From Arthrobacter sp. FB24 (GTDB lineage: Bacteria > Actinomycetota > Actinomycetes > Actinomycetales > Micrococcaceae): a stretch of DNA of 64,000 nucleotides. Where the stretch lies: contig NC_008539.1 of NCBI RefSeq assembly GCF_000196235.1, forward strand, positions 1 to 64,000, given 5' to 3'. The first letter of the stretch is position 1. Each line of letters opens with the position of its first letter. The position numbers and the translations under genes were made by a program. The notes below the pieces were generated by a model. The model made no database searches. It was not told the DNA's origin and saw only the letters and a list, made by a program, of their open reading frames with translations. Shown here one piece after another: positions 25,956-34,677 of the stretch.

Positions 25956-27386
25956 ATGGGAAACGAACGGTTCGATCTGGCGATCATCGGTTCCGGTGGC
26001 GCGGCGTTTGCGGCCGCGATCCGGGCCAGGGGGCTGGGCAAGCGGGTAGTGATGATTGAGCGTGGCACCTTGGGCGGGACATGCGTGAACACCGGGTGCG
26101 TGCCGTCGAAGGCGCTCCTGGCTGCCGCGGACGCCCGGCACGTGGCGTTGGACTCGGCCCGCTTCCCCGGCGTGATGGCCTCGGCCGGGGCCGTGGACAT
26201 TTCGGCCCTCATCGAGGGCAAGGCTGCACTTGTTGAAAGCATGCGGACAGAGAAGTACGTCGACCTTGCCGCGGACTATGGCTGGGCCATGCTCCAGGGA
26301 GACGCGGTATTCACCGGGACCCAGGACACACCTCTGCTCCAGGTCACCTCACCGGGCGGTGCCGTTGAGACGATCGAGGCCGCACACTACCTTGTGGCCA
26401 CCGGCTCCACACCATGGGCGCCGCCCGTTCCCGGACTGGCCGAGACCGGCTACCTGACCTCGACCACGGCGATGGAACTGGACGAAGTGCCCGAATCGTT
26501 GCTGGTCCTTGGCGGCGGCTATGTCGCCCTAGAGCAGGCGCAGCTGTTCTCCCGGCTCGGCTCCCGCGTGACTATGCTCGTCCGCTCCAGGCTCACCTCG
26601 CACGAGGAGCCGGAAGTATCCAAGGCGCTGGCCGGGGTCTTCGCGGATGAGGGGATCCGGGTGGTCCGGCGGGCCACCGTGGACTCAGTGAGCCTCGATG
26701 AGGCCACCGGCGGGGTCAGCGCCACCGCTTCGGTGGCCGGTGGACAGGAAGTGTTCCGGGCCTCCCGGCTGCTCGTGGCCCTGGGGCGCCGGCCCGTCAC
26801 CGAGGGGCTGAACCTCGACGCCGTCGGGGTGAAGACCGGCACGTCCGGTGAGATCGTGGTCGATTCCCGTCTGGCCAGCTCGAACCCCAGGATCTGGGCT
26901 GCAGGGGATGTCACCGGCCACCGTGAGTTCGTCTACGTCGCCGCGGCCCACGGCGCCCTTGCCGTGGAGAACGCGTTTACCGACGCCGTGGATGAGGTCG
27001 ACTACCGGCATCTGCCGCGGGTGACCTTCACCAGCCCGGCTGTGGGTGCCGTCGGGATGACTGAGCAGGACGCGGTCGCTGCCGGTATCCGCTGCGACTG
27101 CCGGGTGCTGCCCCTGAACTACGTCCCCAGGGCCCTGGTCAACCGCGATACCCGGGGATTCATCAAAGTCGTTGCCGACCGTGACACCGGCCGGATCGTG
27201 GGCCTCACCGCCGTGGCCAAGGACGCGGGCGAGCTGGCCGCCGCGGGCGTCTACCTGCTCGAGGCGGGGATGACCACCGGGCAGGTCGCCGGCATGTGGA
27301 GCCCCTACCTGACCATGGCCGAGGGCATCAGGATCGCCTGCAAGGCCTTCACCACAGACGTCTCCAAACTCTCCTGCTGCGCCTAA
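25956..27386 (+). CDS. merA: Mercuric reductase
   Basis: 476 aa, the short form lacking the N-terminal NmerA domain. It has the FAD motif AIIGSGGAAFAAAIRARGLG, the redox-active pair GGTCVNTGCVPSK, the NADPH Rossmann motif LVLGGGYVALE, and the C-terminal vicinal Cys pair LSCCA unique to MerA. It reduces Hg(II) to volatile Hg(0) in the cytosol using NADPH. ATG 25956 has GGGAAGG upstream. No merT/merP transporter or merB is seen, so uptake is not encoded here. Confidence 0.95.
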   Translation: MGNERFDLAIIGSGGAAFAAAIRARGLGKRVVMIERGTLGGTCVNTGCVPSKALLAAADARHVALDSARFPGVMASAGAVDISALIEGKAALVESMRTEKYVDLAADYGWAMLQGDAVFTGTQDTPLLQVTSPGGAVETIEAAHYLVATGSTPWAPPVPGLAETGYLTSTTAMELDEVPESLLVLGGGYVALEQAQLFSRLGSRVTMLVRSRLTSHEEPEVSKALAGVFADEGIRVVRRATVDSVSLDEATGGVSATASVAGGQEVFRASRLLVALGRRPVTEGLNLDAVGVKTGTSGEIVVDSRLASSNPRIWAAGDVTGHREFVYVAAAHGALAVENAFTDAVDEVDYRHLPRVTFTSPAVGAVGMTEQDAVAAGIRCDCRVLPLNYVPRALVNRDTRGFIKVVADRDTGRIVGLTAVAKDAGELAAAGVYLLEAGMTTGQVAGMWSPYLTMAEGIRIACKAFTTDVSKLSCCA

Positions 27387-27632
27387 AACGCGGCCCCCTC
27401 CGCCTGAAGAAAGGAAACGCCATACCACCACGTGAGAATTGGTGAAGATATCCGGCCTTCGGCGGTGATTCGTGTCGCACCGTTGATCTTGTTCTCAGAA
27501 TCGATGTTCACCTCCCGGCTACCGGCCGGACACAGGGAAGTCCGGACATGTGAAGGTTTCGCTCTTAGGGTTTCAACCCGGGCACCAACCCCTTCATTCA
27601 CTCGTTCGCAGTTTTTCCTTGGGAGATCCCTG
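27387..27632. other. Intergenic region upstream of alkaline phosphatase
   Basis: 246 bp. Contains GTTCACCTCCCGG near 27507, one unit resembling the GTTCACC repeats of actinobacterial PhoP boxes. Without a second clear unit this remains a suggestion. Confidence 0.25.
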
Positions 27633-29132
27633 ATGCGCCGCACCCTATCCATGCTTACTTCAACGGCGGCGGTTGCCGCCGTGCTAACAGCCGTCGCTGT
27701 CAGCGCCCCCGCCACCGCCGCCCCGGAGGGGAACAACGGCCGGACCAAGAACGTCATTTACCTGCTCGGCGACGGCATGGGCCGTACCCACGTCACCGCC
27801 GGCCGTGAACGCTTCTACGGAGCCGCAGGCAAACTGGCCATGGAAACCCTTCCGGCCCAGGGCTACGTCAGCACTTACGCCGTGGAAAAGAACTCCGGCC
27901 AGCCCGGTCAGACTGACTTCAAACCGAACCTCGTCACCGATTCCGCCTCCGCCGCCACCGCCTGGGCCTCCGGGGTGAAGACCTACAACGCCGCCCTCGG
28001 CGTGGACGCCAAGGGCGCAGTGGTCCCGACAATGATGGAACTGGCCAAGAAGGCCGGCTACCGCACAGGCAACGTCTCCACCGCCGAGATTACGGACGCT
28101 ACCCCGGCCTCGCAGATGAGCCACTCCCTCGCCCGCGGCTGCCAGGGTCCTGTCTACTCAGCCGCCGCGTGCCAGGACACCAGCATCACCGGCACCCCGC
28201 TGCCGACCAGTGACGTCCGCGTCACCCCGATTGCGGACCAGATCGCCCGCAACGGCACAGCAGACGTCATCTTTGGTGGCGGCTTAAGCCGTTTCGACGC
28301 CACGGACGAAACCGCGTTGAAGGAGCAGGGCTATTCGGTCCTGGGCTCGGTCTCGAGCCAGATCCCCGCCACCCGCGCGGACCTGAACGGGGCCGCCGGT
28401 GAGAAGGTCTTCGGCTTGTTCAACAAGGGCAACCTGACCGTCGAGAAAGCCAAGCAGGACAACCCCGCCGCGCCTCAGGCGCAGGAGCCCTCCCTGCCGG
28501 AGATGACCAAGAAGGCCATCGAACTGCTCGATAAGAAAAAGGAAAAAGACTCCAAGGGCGACGGGTTCTACCTGCAGATTGAGGGGGCTTTGATTGACAA
28601 GCGCTCCCACGCCAACGACGCGGCCCAGGCCCTTGAGGAAATCAAGGCCTTCGACGACTCGGTCGCCGCTGCCCTGGATTTCGCCAAGAAGGACGGCAAC
28701 ACCTTGGTCATCGTGACTGCAGACCATGAAACAGGCGGCTTCAGCGTCATCGAAAAGGGCTCCTTCACCAACGCCGAAGCAGCCGGGCCCCCGGCCAACG
28801 TCGATTCCGGCAACACCGCCAATAGCTCCACCCCGACCCGGCCTGGCGGAAACGTCAAGGACCCGACCCGCTCGAGCGGCATCATCAACGGCGCCGGCGC
28901 TGCAGACCCGAAGAACTTCGGCCCGGCCACCTTCCGGACCCCGAATGACCCAGCCGAGGTCAAGGACGGCTCCAAGGAGGCCAGTCTCTGGCTGAACTAC
29001 CTTTCGGGCAACCACACCGGTGCCGACGTGCCTGTTTACGCTTACGGCTCAGGATCAGAACAGTTGCAGGGCAGCGTGGACAACACCGATCTGTTCGACA
29101 TCGTGGGCAACGCCTTGCGCGTCCTGCGCTGA
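27633..29132 (+). CDS. Secreted alkaline phosphatase (PhoA type)
   Basis: 499 aa from ATG 27633 (GGGAG upstream). A signal peptide (MRRTLSMLTSTAAVAAVLTAVAVSAPATA) precedes a PhoA-like catalytic domain: VIYLLGDGMG (metal Asp), TDSASAATAWASG with the nucleophilic Ser, IEGALIDKRSHANDA, and TADHETGGF near the second metal site. It releases phosphate outside the cell. In a metal-resistance transposon this could precipitate Pb, Cd or other cations as phosphates, in the way PbrB phosphatase supports lead resistance; that link is inference. Confidence 0.9.
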   Translation: MRRTLSMLTSTAAVAAVLTAVAVSAPATAAPEGNNGRTKNVIYLLGDGMGRTHVTAGRERFYGAAGKLAMETLPAQGYVSTYAVEKNSGQPGQTDFKPNLVTDSASAATAWASGVKTYNAALGVDAKGAVVPTMMELAKKAGYRTGNVSTAEITDATPASQMSHSLARGCQGPVYSAAACQDTSITGTPLPTSDVRVTPIADQIARNGTADVIFGGGLSRFDATDETALKEQGYSVLGSVSSQIPATRADLNGAAGEKVFGLFNKGNLTVEKAKQDNPAAPQAQEPSLPEMTKKAIELLDKKKEKDSKGDGFYLQIEGALIDKRSHANDAAQALEEIKAFDDSVAAALDFAKKDGNTLVIVTADHETGGFSVIEKGSFTNAEAAGPPANVDSGNTANSSTPTRPGGNVKDPTRSSGIINGAGAADPKNFGPATFRTPNDPAEVKDGSKEASLWLNYLSGNHTGADVPVYAYGSGSEQLQGSVDNTDLFDIVGNALRVLR

Positions 29133-29220
29133 CCTTCGCGGAGAACTAAAACTGCAAGACTGGCCGTGGCCCGGGGGGACAAGAACGAACCCCGGGCCAC
29201 GGCACATCCAAAGGAACACC

Positions 29221-29754
29221 ATGAACCGCAAATCCCGGATTCTCCTGATGGCAACCCTCGTTGCTGCATCCCTCGCAGTACTTGCATTCGTCGTACTGGG
29301 CAGACAGGGCTCTACCTCTCCGGCCGGCGACAAGGTCCCGCTGGCCGCCGCGAAAACATCTTTCCCTGGCCTTGCCGCTGCCGAGGGTGAACCGGACCTG
29401 CCCGGACTCCAGACGACCCGGCCGGCCCCCGGCCAGGTCCTCCATGTCCGGGGCCCCTTTGATGACAGGCTGGTCTTTGAAGGCCTGACCTTCGACGGTC
29501 AGGCAGCCACAGGAGCGGTCAGGATCACCGGTGATGTCAGCAAACTGCTCGATCTCCAGATACTCGCCGGGTTCTACGATGACCGGGGCACCATGGTCGG
29601 AACCGCCCGTTTCGTCCACCACCTCGGCAGCCAAGGACACAGCCACTCCGGAGCGCCGGAAGAACGTGAAGAGTTCAGCATTCCCGTACCGGCCGAGATT
29701 AAGGCCAAAGCCGTTTCAACGGCAGTAGGCGTACCCGTCCTCGTCAATGAATAA
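29221..29754 (+). CDS. Exported hypothetical protein with N-terminal anchor
   Basis: 177 aa from ATG 29221 (AAAGGAACACC upstream). One N-terminal hydrophobic segment (ILLMATLVAASLAVLAFVVL) is followed by a mostly beta extracytoplasmic domain (FDGQAATGAVRITGDV, LQILAGFYDDRGTMVGTARF) that resembles the FxLYD-type immunoglobulin-like fold. A His-rich loop HHLGSQGHSHSG stands out and could bind metal. The function is not known. It lies 88 bp after the phosphatase gene, same strand. Confidence 0.6.
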   Translation: MNRKSRILLMATLVAASLAVLAFVVLGRQGSTSPAGDKVPLAAAKTSFPGLAAAEGEPDLPGLQTTRPAPGQVLHVRGPFDDRLVFEGLTFDGQAATGAVRITGDVSKLLDLQILAGFYDDRGTMVGTARFVHHLGSQGHSHSGAPEEREEFSIPVPAEIKAKAVSTAVGVPVLVNE

Positions 29755-29886
29755 TTTGTCCCGAAGACCCAGGGACCAGCTGTCTTGCCCGCGGATGCCA
29801 CCACCCGGCTGAACGAGCCTGCCGCCTTCGCTCAGCTGCTGCAGGGTTCCTCGCCACCGGGAGACGCAGGAAGCGCATCATCTAGC

Positions 29887-30882
29887 ATGGGTACGGTGAA
29901 AACCCGCAATCTCCCCGCGTGGGTGGAGCGTCATCAGATCGGCCTGTACCTTGCGGCCATCGCTGTCGGCGTTGCCCTCGGCTTTCTTGCTCCCGGCTCG
30001 GTGGGGGCGCTGGAGCGCTCGATTTACCCGGCCCTCGGACTGCTGCTCTATGCGACTTTTCTCGGGGTTCCCTTTGCCTCCATCGGCGCGGCAGTCAGGG
30101 ATCTGCGGTTCCTGGCGACAGTGCTGGTCCTGAACTTCGTCGTCGTTCCCGCTGTGGTGTTTGGTCTGACTCGGTTTGTCGCCGGAGATCCGGCGCTGGT
30201 GGTCGGCGTCATGCTCGTACTCCTGACGCCGTGCATCGACTACGTCATTGTCTTCACCGGTTTGGCCGGAGGGGCCAGTGACCGGCTCCTGGCCGCCGCT
30301 CCGGTATTGATGTTCGTGCAGATGCTCCTGCTACCGGTGTTCCTGTGGGTTTTCATCGGCCCCGACGTGGCTGGGGCTATTGACCCGGCACCGTTTGTCG
30401 AGGCCCTGATCGTTCTGATCATCATTCCCCTGGCCGCAGCGGCCCTGACCCAGGCGCTGGCCCGCCGGACAAACCTGGGCCGGACCGTCATGGCGGCCAT
30501 GCAGGCTTCGATGGTTCCCCTCATGATGGTCACGCTGACCGTGGTAGTCGGTTCACAGATCACAGGAGTGAGCAGGGAACTTGGCTCGCTGCTTGTGGTG
30601 GTTCCGGTCTATGTGGCTTTCCTGCTGGTGATGGTTCCGCTGGGACTGTTGGCGGCCAAAGGCGCCCGCCTCGATCCTGCGTCCACCCGTGCCGTTGTCT
30701 TCAGTGGCGCTACCCGAAATTCGCTGGTTGTGCTGCCGCTGGCGCTGGCGCTTCCCGGGCCGCTGGCCTTGGCCGCGCTGGTCGTCGTCACCCAAACTCT
30801 CGTCGAACTGATCGGCATGGTCCTCTACGTCCAGTTCCTTCCCCTGATCGTGCCCAAGGAACCCAACCGGCAGCCCGCCTAA
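29887..30882 (+). CDS. ACR3/ArsB-like arsenite efflux permease
   Basis: 331 aa with about ten membrane segments of the bile acid:Na symporter/ACR3 superfamily. VLLTPCIDYVIVFTGLAGG carries the conserved transmembrane Cys. GATRNSLVVLPLALALP is the second family block. It most likely exports arsenite or antimonite by proton exchange. No arsR or arsC lies nearby, which is unusual. ATG 29887 is favoured because the hydrophobic domain starts soon after; TTG 29785 would add 34 unrelated residues. Confidence 0.78.
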   Translation: MGTVKTRNLPAWVERHQIGLYLAAIAVGVALGFLAPGSVGALERSIYPALGLLLYATFLGVPFASIGAAVRDLRFLATVLVLNFVVVPAVVFGLTRFVAGDPALVVGVMLVLLTPCIDYVIVFTGLAGGASDRLLAAAPVLMFVQMLLLPVFLWVFIGPDVAGAIDPAPFVEALIVLIIIPLAAAALTQALARRTNLGRTVMAAMQASMVPLMMVTLTVVVGSQITGVSRELGSLLVVVPVYVAFLLVMVPLGLLAAKGARLDPASTRAVVFSGATRNSLVVLPLALALPGPLALAALVVVTQTLVELIGMVLYVQFLPLIVPKEPNRQPA

Positions 30883-30949
30883 GCACAGGCGCGCCGTCCC
30901 GGGCTCCGCTTCAATCAACCACCTTGAACGCCCAGCCAGGAAGCGCCGG

Positions 30950-32317
30950 TCAGCCGTGGGCGTGCAGGGGCTTGCCGGCCAGGGCGAGGGCCGCTTCGCC
31001 GATGGCGTCGTTCTGGGTGGGGTGGGCGTGGAGGAGGCTGGCGACGTCCTCGGGATAGGCTTCCCAGTTGACCATGAGCTGGCCTTCGCCGATGAGCTCG
31101 CTGACCCGGGCGCCGAGCATGTGGACGCCGATGATCGGGCCCTCCTTTTGGCGGATGAGTTTGATGAAGCCCGCGGTCTGCAGCATCTGGCTTTTGGCGT
31201 TCCCGCCGAGGTTGTACTCGACCGTCTCGATGCCGTCGGCACTGAACTGTTCCTTCGCCTGGGCCTCGGTGAGGCCGACAGAGCCGGCCTGGGGCTCGGA
31301 GTAGGTCACGCGCGGGATGCCGGATTCGATGATGGGTGCCGGGCTCAGACCGGCGATTTCTTCGGCGACGAAGATGCCTTGCTGGAAGCCGCGGTGGGCC
31401 AGCTGAAGGCCGGGCACGATGTCCCCGATGGCGTAGACGTTGCCGACACCGGTGTGCAGCCGGTCGTTGGTGGGCACGAAGCCGCGTTCCATGGGGATGC
31501 CGGCGTCCTCGTAGCCTAGCTTCGCTGTCACGGGGCCGCGGCCCACGGCCACGAGCAGTACTTCGGCCTCCAGGGTTTTGTCGTCCTGGGTGGTGACGGT
31601 GACGCCGTCATCGTTCTGGGAGACACCGGCGAACATGGTGTTGGTGAGGAACTTAATGCCGCGTTTCGTGAAGGCCCGCTGGAGGCCTTTGGACAGGGAT
31701 TCGTCCTCGTTGGCGATGAGGCGCGGAAGGGCTTCGATGATGGTTACTTCGGTACCGAAGGAAGCCCAGACCGAGGCGAATTCCACACCGATCACGCCGC
31801 CGCCGAGGATGAGTGCGCTCTTGGGGACGAAATCCATTTCGAGTGCCTGTTCGGAGGTGATCACCCGTCCGCTGATGTCCAGGCCGGGCAGGGATTTCGA
31901 ATAGGACCCGGTGGCCAGCACAATGTTTTTGCCCCGGTAGCTGGTGCCGTCGACTTCTACCGTGTCTGCGGCGGCCAGCGTACCCCAGCCCTGGATCAGG
32001 TCGACGCTGCGGGAAGAAACGAGGCCTTGGAGTCCTTTATAGAGGCGGTCAACGACGCTCGCCTTGAACTTTGTCACCCCGGCCATGTCGACGCGGCCGA
32101 AGGCGCTCTCCACGCCAAATGCTTCGCTCTCCCGGATGGTGTCGGCCACTTCTGCTGAATGCAACAGCGCCTTGGTCGGGATGCATCCACGGTGCAGGCA
32201 GGTCCCGCCAAGCTTGTCGCCCTCAATCAGGGCCACCGTCATGCCCAGCTGCGCCCCGCGCAGCGCGGCGGCGTAGCCGGCGCTGCCGCCGCCGAGGATT
32301 ACGAGGTCATAGGTCAT
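30950..32317 (-). CDS. lpdA: Dihydrolipoyl dehydrogenase
   Basis: 455 aa from ATG 32317 behind GGGAGGAAAACC. FAD motif LVILGGGSAGYAAALRGAQLG, redox pair GGTCLHRGCIPTK, NAD motif LILGGGVIGVEFASVW and a C-terminal HAHPTQ motif are those of lipoamide dehydrogenase (E3). It oxidises dihydrolipoyl groups with NAD+. It lies far from any 2-oxoacid dehydrogenase gene, so it may replace a metal- or arsenic-sensitive host copy; trivalent arsenic is known to attack lipoyl systems. Confidence 0.9.
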   Translation of the reverse strand: MTYDLVILGGGSAGYAAALRGAQLGMTVALIEGDKLGGTCLHRGCIPTKALLHSAEVADTIRESEAFGVESAFGRVDMAGVTKFKASVVDRLYKGLQGLVSSRSVDLIQGWGTLAAADTVEVDGTSYRGKNIVLATGSYSKSLPGLDISGRVITSEQALEMDFVPKSALILGGGVIGVEFASVWASFGTEVTIIEALPRLIANEDESLSKGLQRAFTKRGIKFLTNTMFAGVSQNDDGVTVTTQDDKTLEAEVLLVAVGRGPVTAKLGYEDAGIPMERGFVPTNDRLHTGVGNVYAIGDIVPGLQLAHRGFQQGIFVAEEIAGLSPAPIIESGIPRVTYSEPQAGSVGLTEAQAKEQFSADGIETVEYNLGGNAKSQMLQTAGFIKLIRQKEGPIIGVHMLGARVSELIGEGQLMVNWEAYPEDVASLLHAHPTQNDAIGEAALALAGKPLHAHG

Positions 32318-32578
32318 GGTTTTCCTCCCGATGGAGCGAATTGAGGGGCGAGTCCGTGATTGAGGGAGCGGCGTTGCCCGCACCTAGGGGGAGCACAGGA
32401 GCCCCGAAGGTCGCCGTGGTGGCCAGTGTGCCTTGCCCATGAAGCCCCCGCATCTACACGGCTCCCGGATGTGAGTCCTGTCCCGATATTATGCCTGATA
32501 CGGATCCTCAGGGGTCTTTCCCAGACGGGTGGTTGTTCCGTTGGCATGATGTGCGGAGCGATTGCGGCCTCCGGGTCT

Positions 32579-33460
32579 TTAGCGGGCCGGGTCCGGCAGC
32601 GTGCCGTTCGTTTCCACCTTTGACCGGGTACGGGATCTGAGCTGTTGGAAGAAGGCCAGCCCGGCGATGAAGACAACTCCGGCGACCCAGGTGTTGACGC
32701 GCGCACCCAGAATCGTGTTCGCTTCATCGGAGCGCATCAGTTCGAAGGCAAACCGGCCGGCCGTGTAGAAAACAATGTAGAGGGAGAAGACCGCTCCGGC
32801 TCCGAGCGTATATTTGCGGTCCAGGAATATCAGCAGTGCCGCCGCGGCCAGGCACCAGAGGGACTCGTAGAGGAAGGTCGGCTGGAAGTACCCGATGACC
32901 TCAGGGGTCCCTTCTGGAGTGGTCACTGCCTGTCCTGTGGTTGGGTCCATGGTGTGGATTTGCAGTTTCCATGGCAGGTCCGTGGGTGCGCCGTAGATTT
33001 CGTTGTTGAACCAGTTTCCCCACCTGCCCAGGGCCTGCGCCAGGAGCAGTCCGGGAGCGGCGGCGTCAGCGAACGCGGCGAAGGGGACTCCGGCGCGGCG
33101 GGCACCGATAGCTGCCCCGACCAGCCCGAGGGCAACCGCACCCCAGATGCCAAGGCCGCCTTCCCAGATCCGCAGGGCACCCCAGGGGTCCTTACCGGGC
33201 CCGAAGTAGAGCTGGTTGTCGGTGATCACATGGTAGAGCCGGCCGCCGACGATGCCGAAGGGGACGGCCCACATCACAATGTCCAGTGCCTGTGACGAGG
33301 TCCCGCCCCTGGCCTTGAGACGGCGGACGGTCAGCCAGGTGCCGACAGCGATGCCCGCGAGGATGCAGAGCGCGTAGAAGCGGATCGTCAGGGGGCCGAG
33401 CGCGACGGCGCTCAGCGTTGGTGAAGGCAGGAAGATCTCCTGCGTGGAGAACGATTGCAT
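32579..33460 (-). CDS. lgt: Prolipoprotein diacylglyceryl transferase
   Basis: 293 aa, seven-helix membrane enzyme. The Lgt signature GRWGNWFNNEIYG is present, as are IRFYALCILAGI and GGRLYHVITD. It transfers diacylglycerol from phosphatidylglycerol to the lipobox Cys of prolipoproteins. This is normally a single chromosomal gene, so its presence on a metal transposon with lspA and several lipoproteins is notable. About 195 bp separate it from lpdA, with no gene seen between. Confidence 0.95.
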   Translation of the reverse strand: MQSFSTQEIFLPSPTLSAVALGPLTIRFYALCILAGIAVGTWLTVRRLKARGGTSSQALDIVMWAVPFGIVGGRLYHVITDNQLYFGPGKDPWGALRIWEGGLGIWGAVALGLVGAAIGARRAGVPFAAFADAAAPGLLLAQALGRWGNWFNNEIYGAPTDLPWKLQIHTMDPTTGQAVTTPEGTPEVIGYFQPTFLYESLWCLAAAALLIFLDRKYTLGAGAVFSLYIVFYTAGRFAFELMRSDEANTILGARVNTWVAGVVFIAGLAFFQQLRSRTRSKVETNGTLPDPAR

Positions 33461-33576
33461 GGTTCGAGCTCACTGAAAGTAGGTGTCAGGAAGCGGCCAC
33501 AGGACGGCGGCCGCCGAAAGCAGCATGCCCTGGTCCCGCCGCGGCAGGTTGGTACGCCCGGGCAGCTGTGAGGACG

Positions 33577-34677
33577 TCACAGGCCGGAGTAGGAGTGCAG
33601 GCCGTTGAAGAACTGGTTCACGATGGTGAAGTTGAACACCACGCACAGGTAGCCGACGATGGACAGCCAGGCGGCGCGGGTGCCGGTCCAGCCGCGCGTG
33701 GCGCGGGCATGGAGGTAGCCGGCGTAGACCACCCAGATGACGAAGGTCCAGACTTCCTTGGTGTCCCAGCCCCAGAAGCGGCCCCAGGCCTTTTCGGCCC
33801 AGATGGCCCCGAACATCAGGGTGAAGGTCCAGCCGATGAACCCGAGCGCGTTGATGCGGTAGGAGAGGTTCTCCAGGCTGAGCGCCGAGGGAACCAGACG
33901 CATGAACCCGAGCCTGTCCGCGCCTCCGGCAGCTACGGTTTTCTGGCGGTGGGACTGGACCAGCTGCAGGGCGGACATCGCGAAGGTCAGGGTGAACAGT
34001 GCCGAGGACAGTACGGCGATGGAGACATGGATGATCAGCCAGTAGCTCTGCAGCGCCGGAACGAGGTGCCCCACGGGCGTCCAGTAGGCGATCGAGGCGG
34101 CCACCTGCATGATGATGGCCAGACCGATCACGAAGGTGCCCAGGAAGCGCAGGTCGCGCCGGGTCAGCGCGAGCAGGAATACCGCCACGGCCACGAAGGC
34201 GCCGGTGGTAAGGAACTCGTACATGTTGCCCCATGGCACCCGGCCCGCGCCGAACGCACGGGTGACCACACCGGCGCCGTGGATCAGGGCGCCGAGTATC
34301 GTGAGGGCCACCGCCACCCGGGCCGGGACGCGCCGCCCGGGGGCGTAGCGCATGCCGGGTTCGGCAGTTTGGCCTGCGCCGGCCGCATCCGTTCCCGCTC
34401 GGCGGGCGGTTGAGCTCGGGCGTTCGGCTATGCCGGCCGGGCCGCCGACGTGGGAGGCCAGACGGTCACCGGAAGCGGCGGCGCTGATTCCGGCGCTGAC
34501 CGGAACGCCGGCACGTGCAGGGGCCGCCTCTGCGGCTTTGAGGTCCACCGCGCGCAGGACCTTGCTGCTGCGGGCCAGGTCCCAGGCGAAGGCGATGAAC
34601 GCCACGGTGTAGGTGCCTGCGGCCAGGAGCATGAACAGCTCGCTGTATTGGCCCATGGTTTCGTTGATGTCCGGCAT
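33577..34677 (-). CDS. ccsB: System II cytochrome c biogenesis protein CcsB
   Basis: 366 aa, about eight membrane helices with the WWD-type haem-handling block KAWGRFWGWDTKEVWTFVIW. With ResB/Ccs1 it exports haem and ligates it to apocytochrome c outside the membrane. Its ATG shares a base with the resB stop (TAATG), giving translational coupling. A longer-than-usual Ala/Pro-rich loop is present between residues 40 and 110. Confidence 0.93.
   Translation of the reverse strand: MPDINETMGQYSELFMLLAAGTYTVAFIAFAWDLARSSKVLRAVDLKAAEAAPARAGVPVSAGISAAASGDRLASHVGGPAGIAERPSSTARRAGTDAAGAGQTAEPGMRYAPGRRVPARVAVALTILGALIHGAGVVTRAFGAGRVPWGNMYEFLTTGAFVAVAVFLLALTRRDLRFLGTFVIGLAIIMQVAASIAYWTPVGHLVPALQSYWLIIHVSIAVLSSALFTLTFAMSALQLVQSHRQKTVAAGGADRLGFMRLVPSALSLENLSYRINALGFIGWTFTLMFGAIWAEKAWGRFWGWDTKEVWTFVIWVVYAGYLHARATRGWTGTRAAWLSIVGYLCVVFNFTIVNQFFNGLHSYSGL

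Noticed and set aside
33460..33480. ACTGAAA near the lgt start as a further copy of the operator
   Set aside because: Only one half-site is present (ACTGAAAGTAGG) with no matching right arm, and it lies in the transposon cargo.
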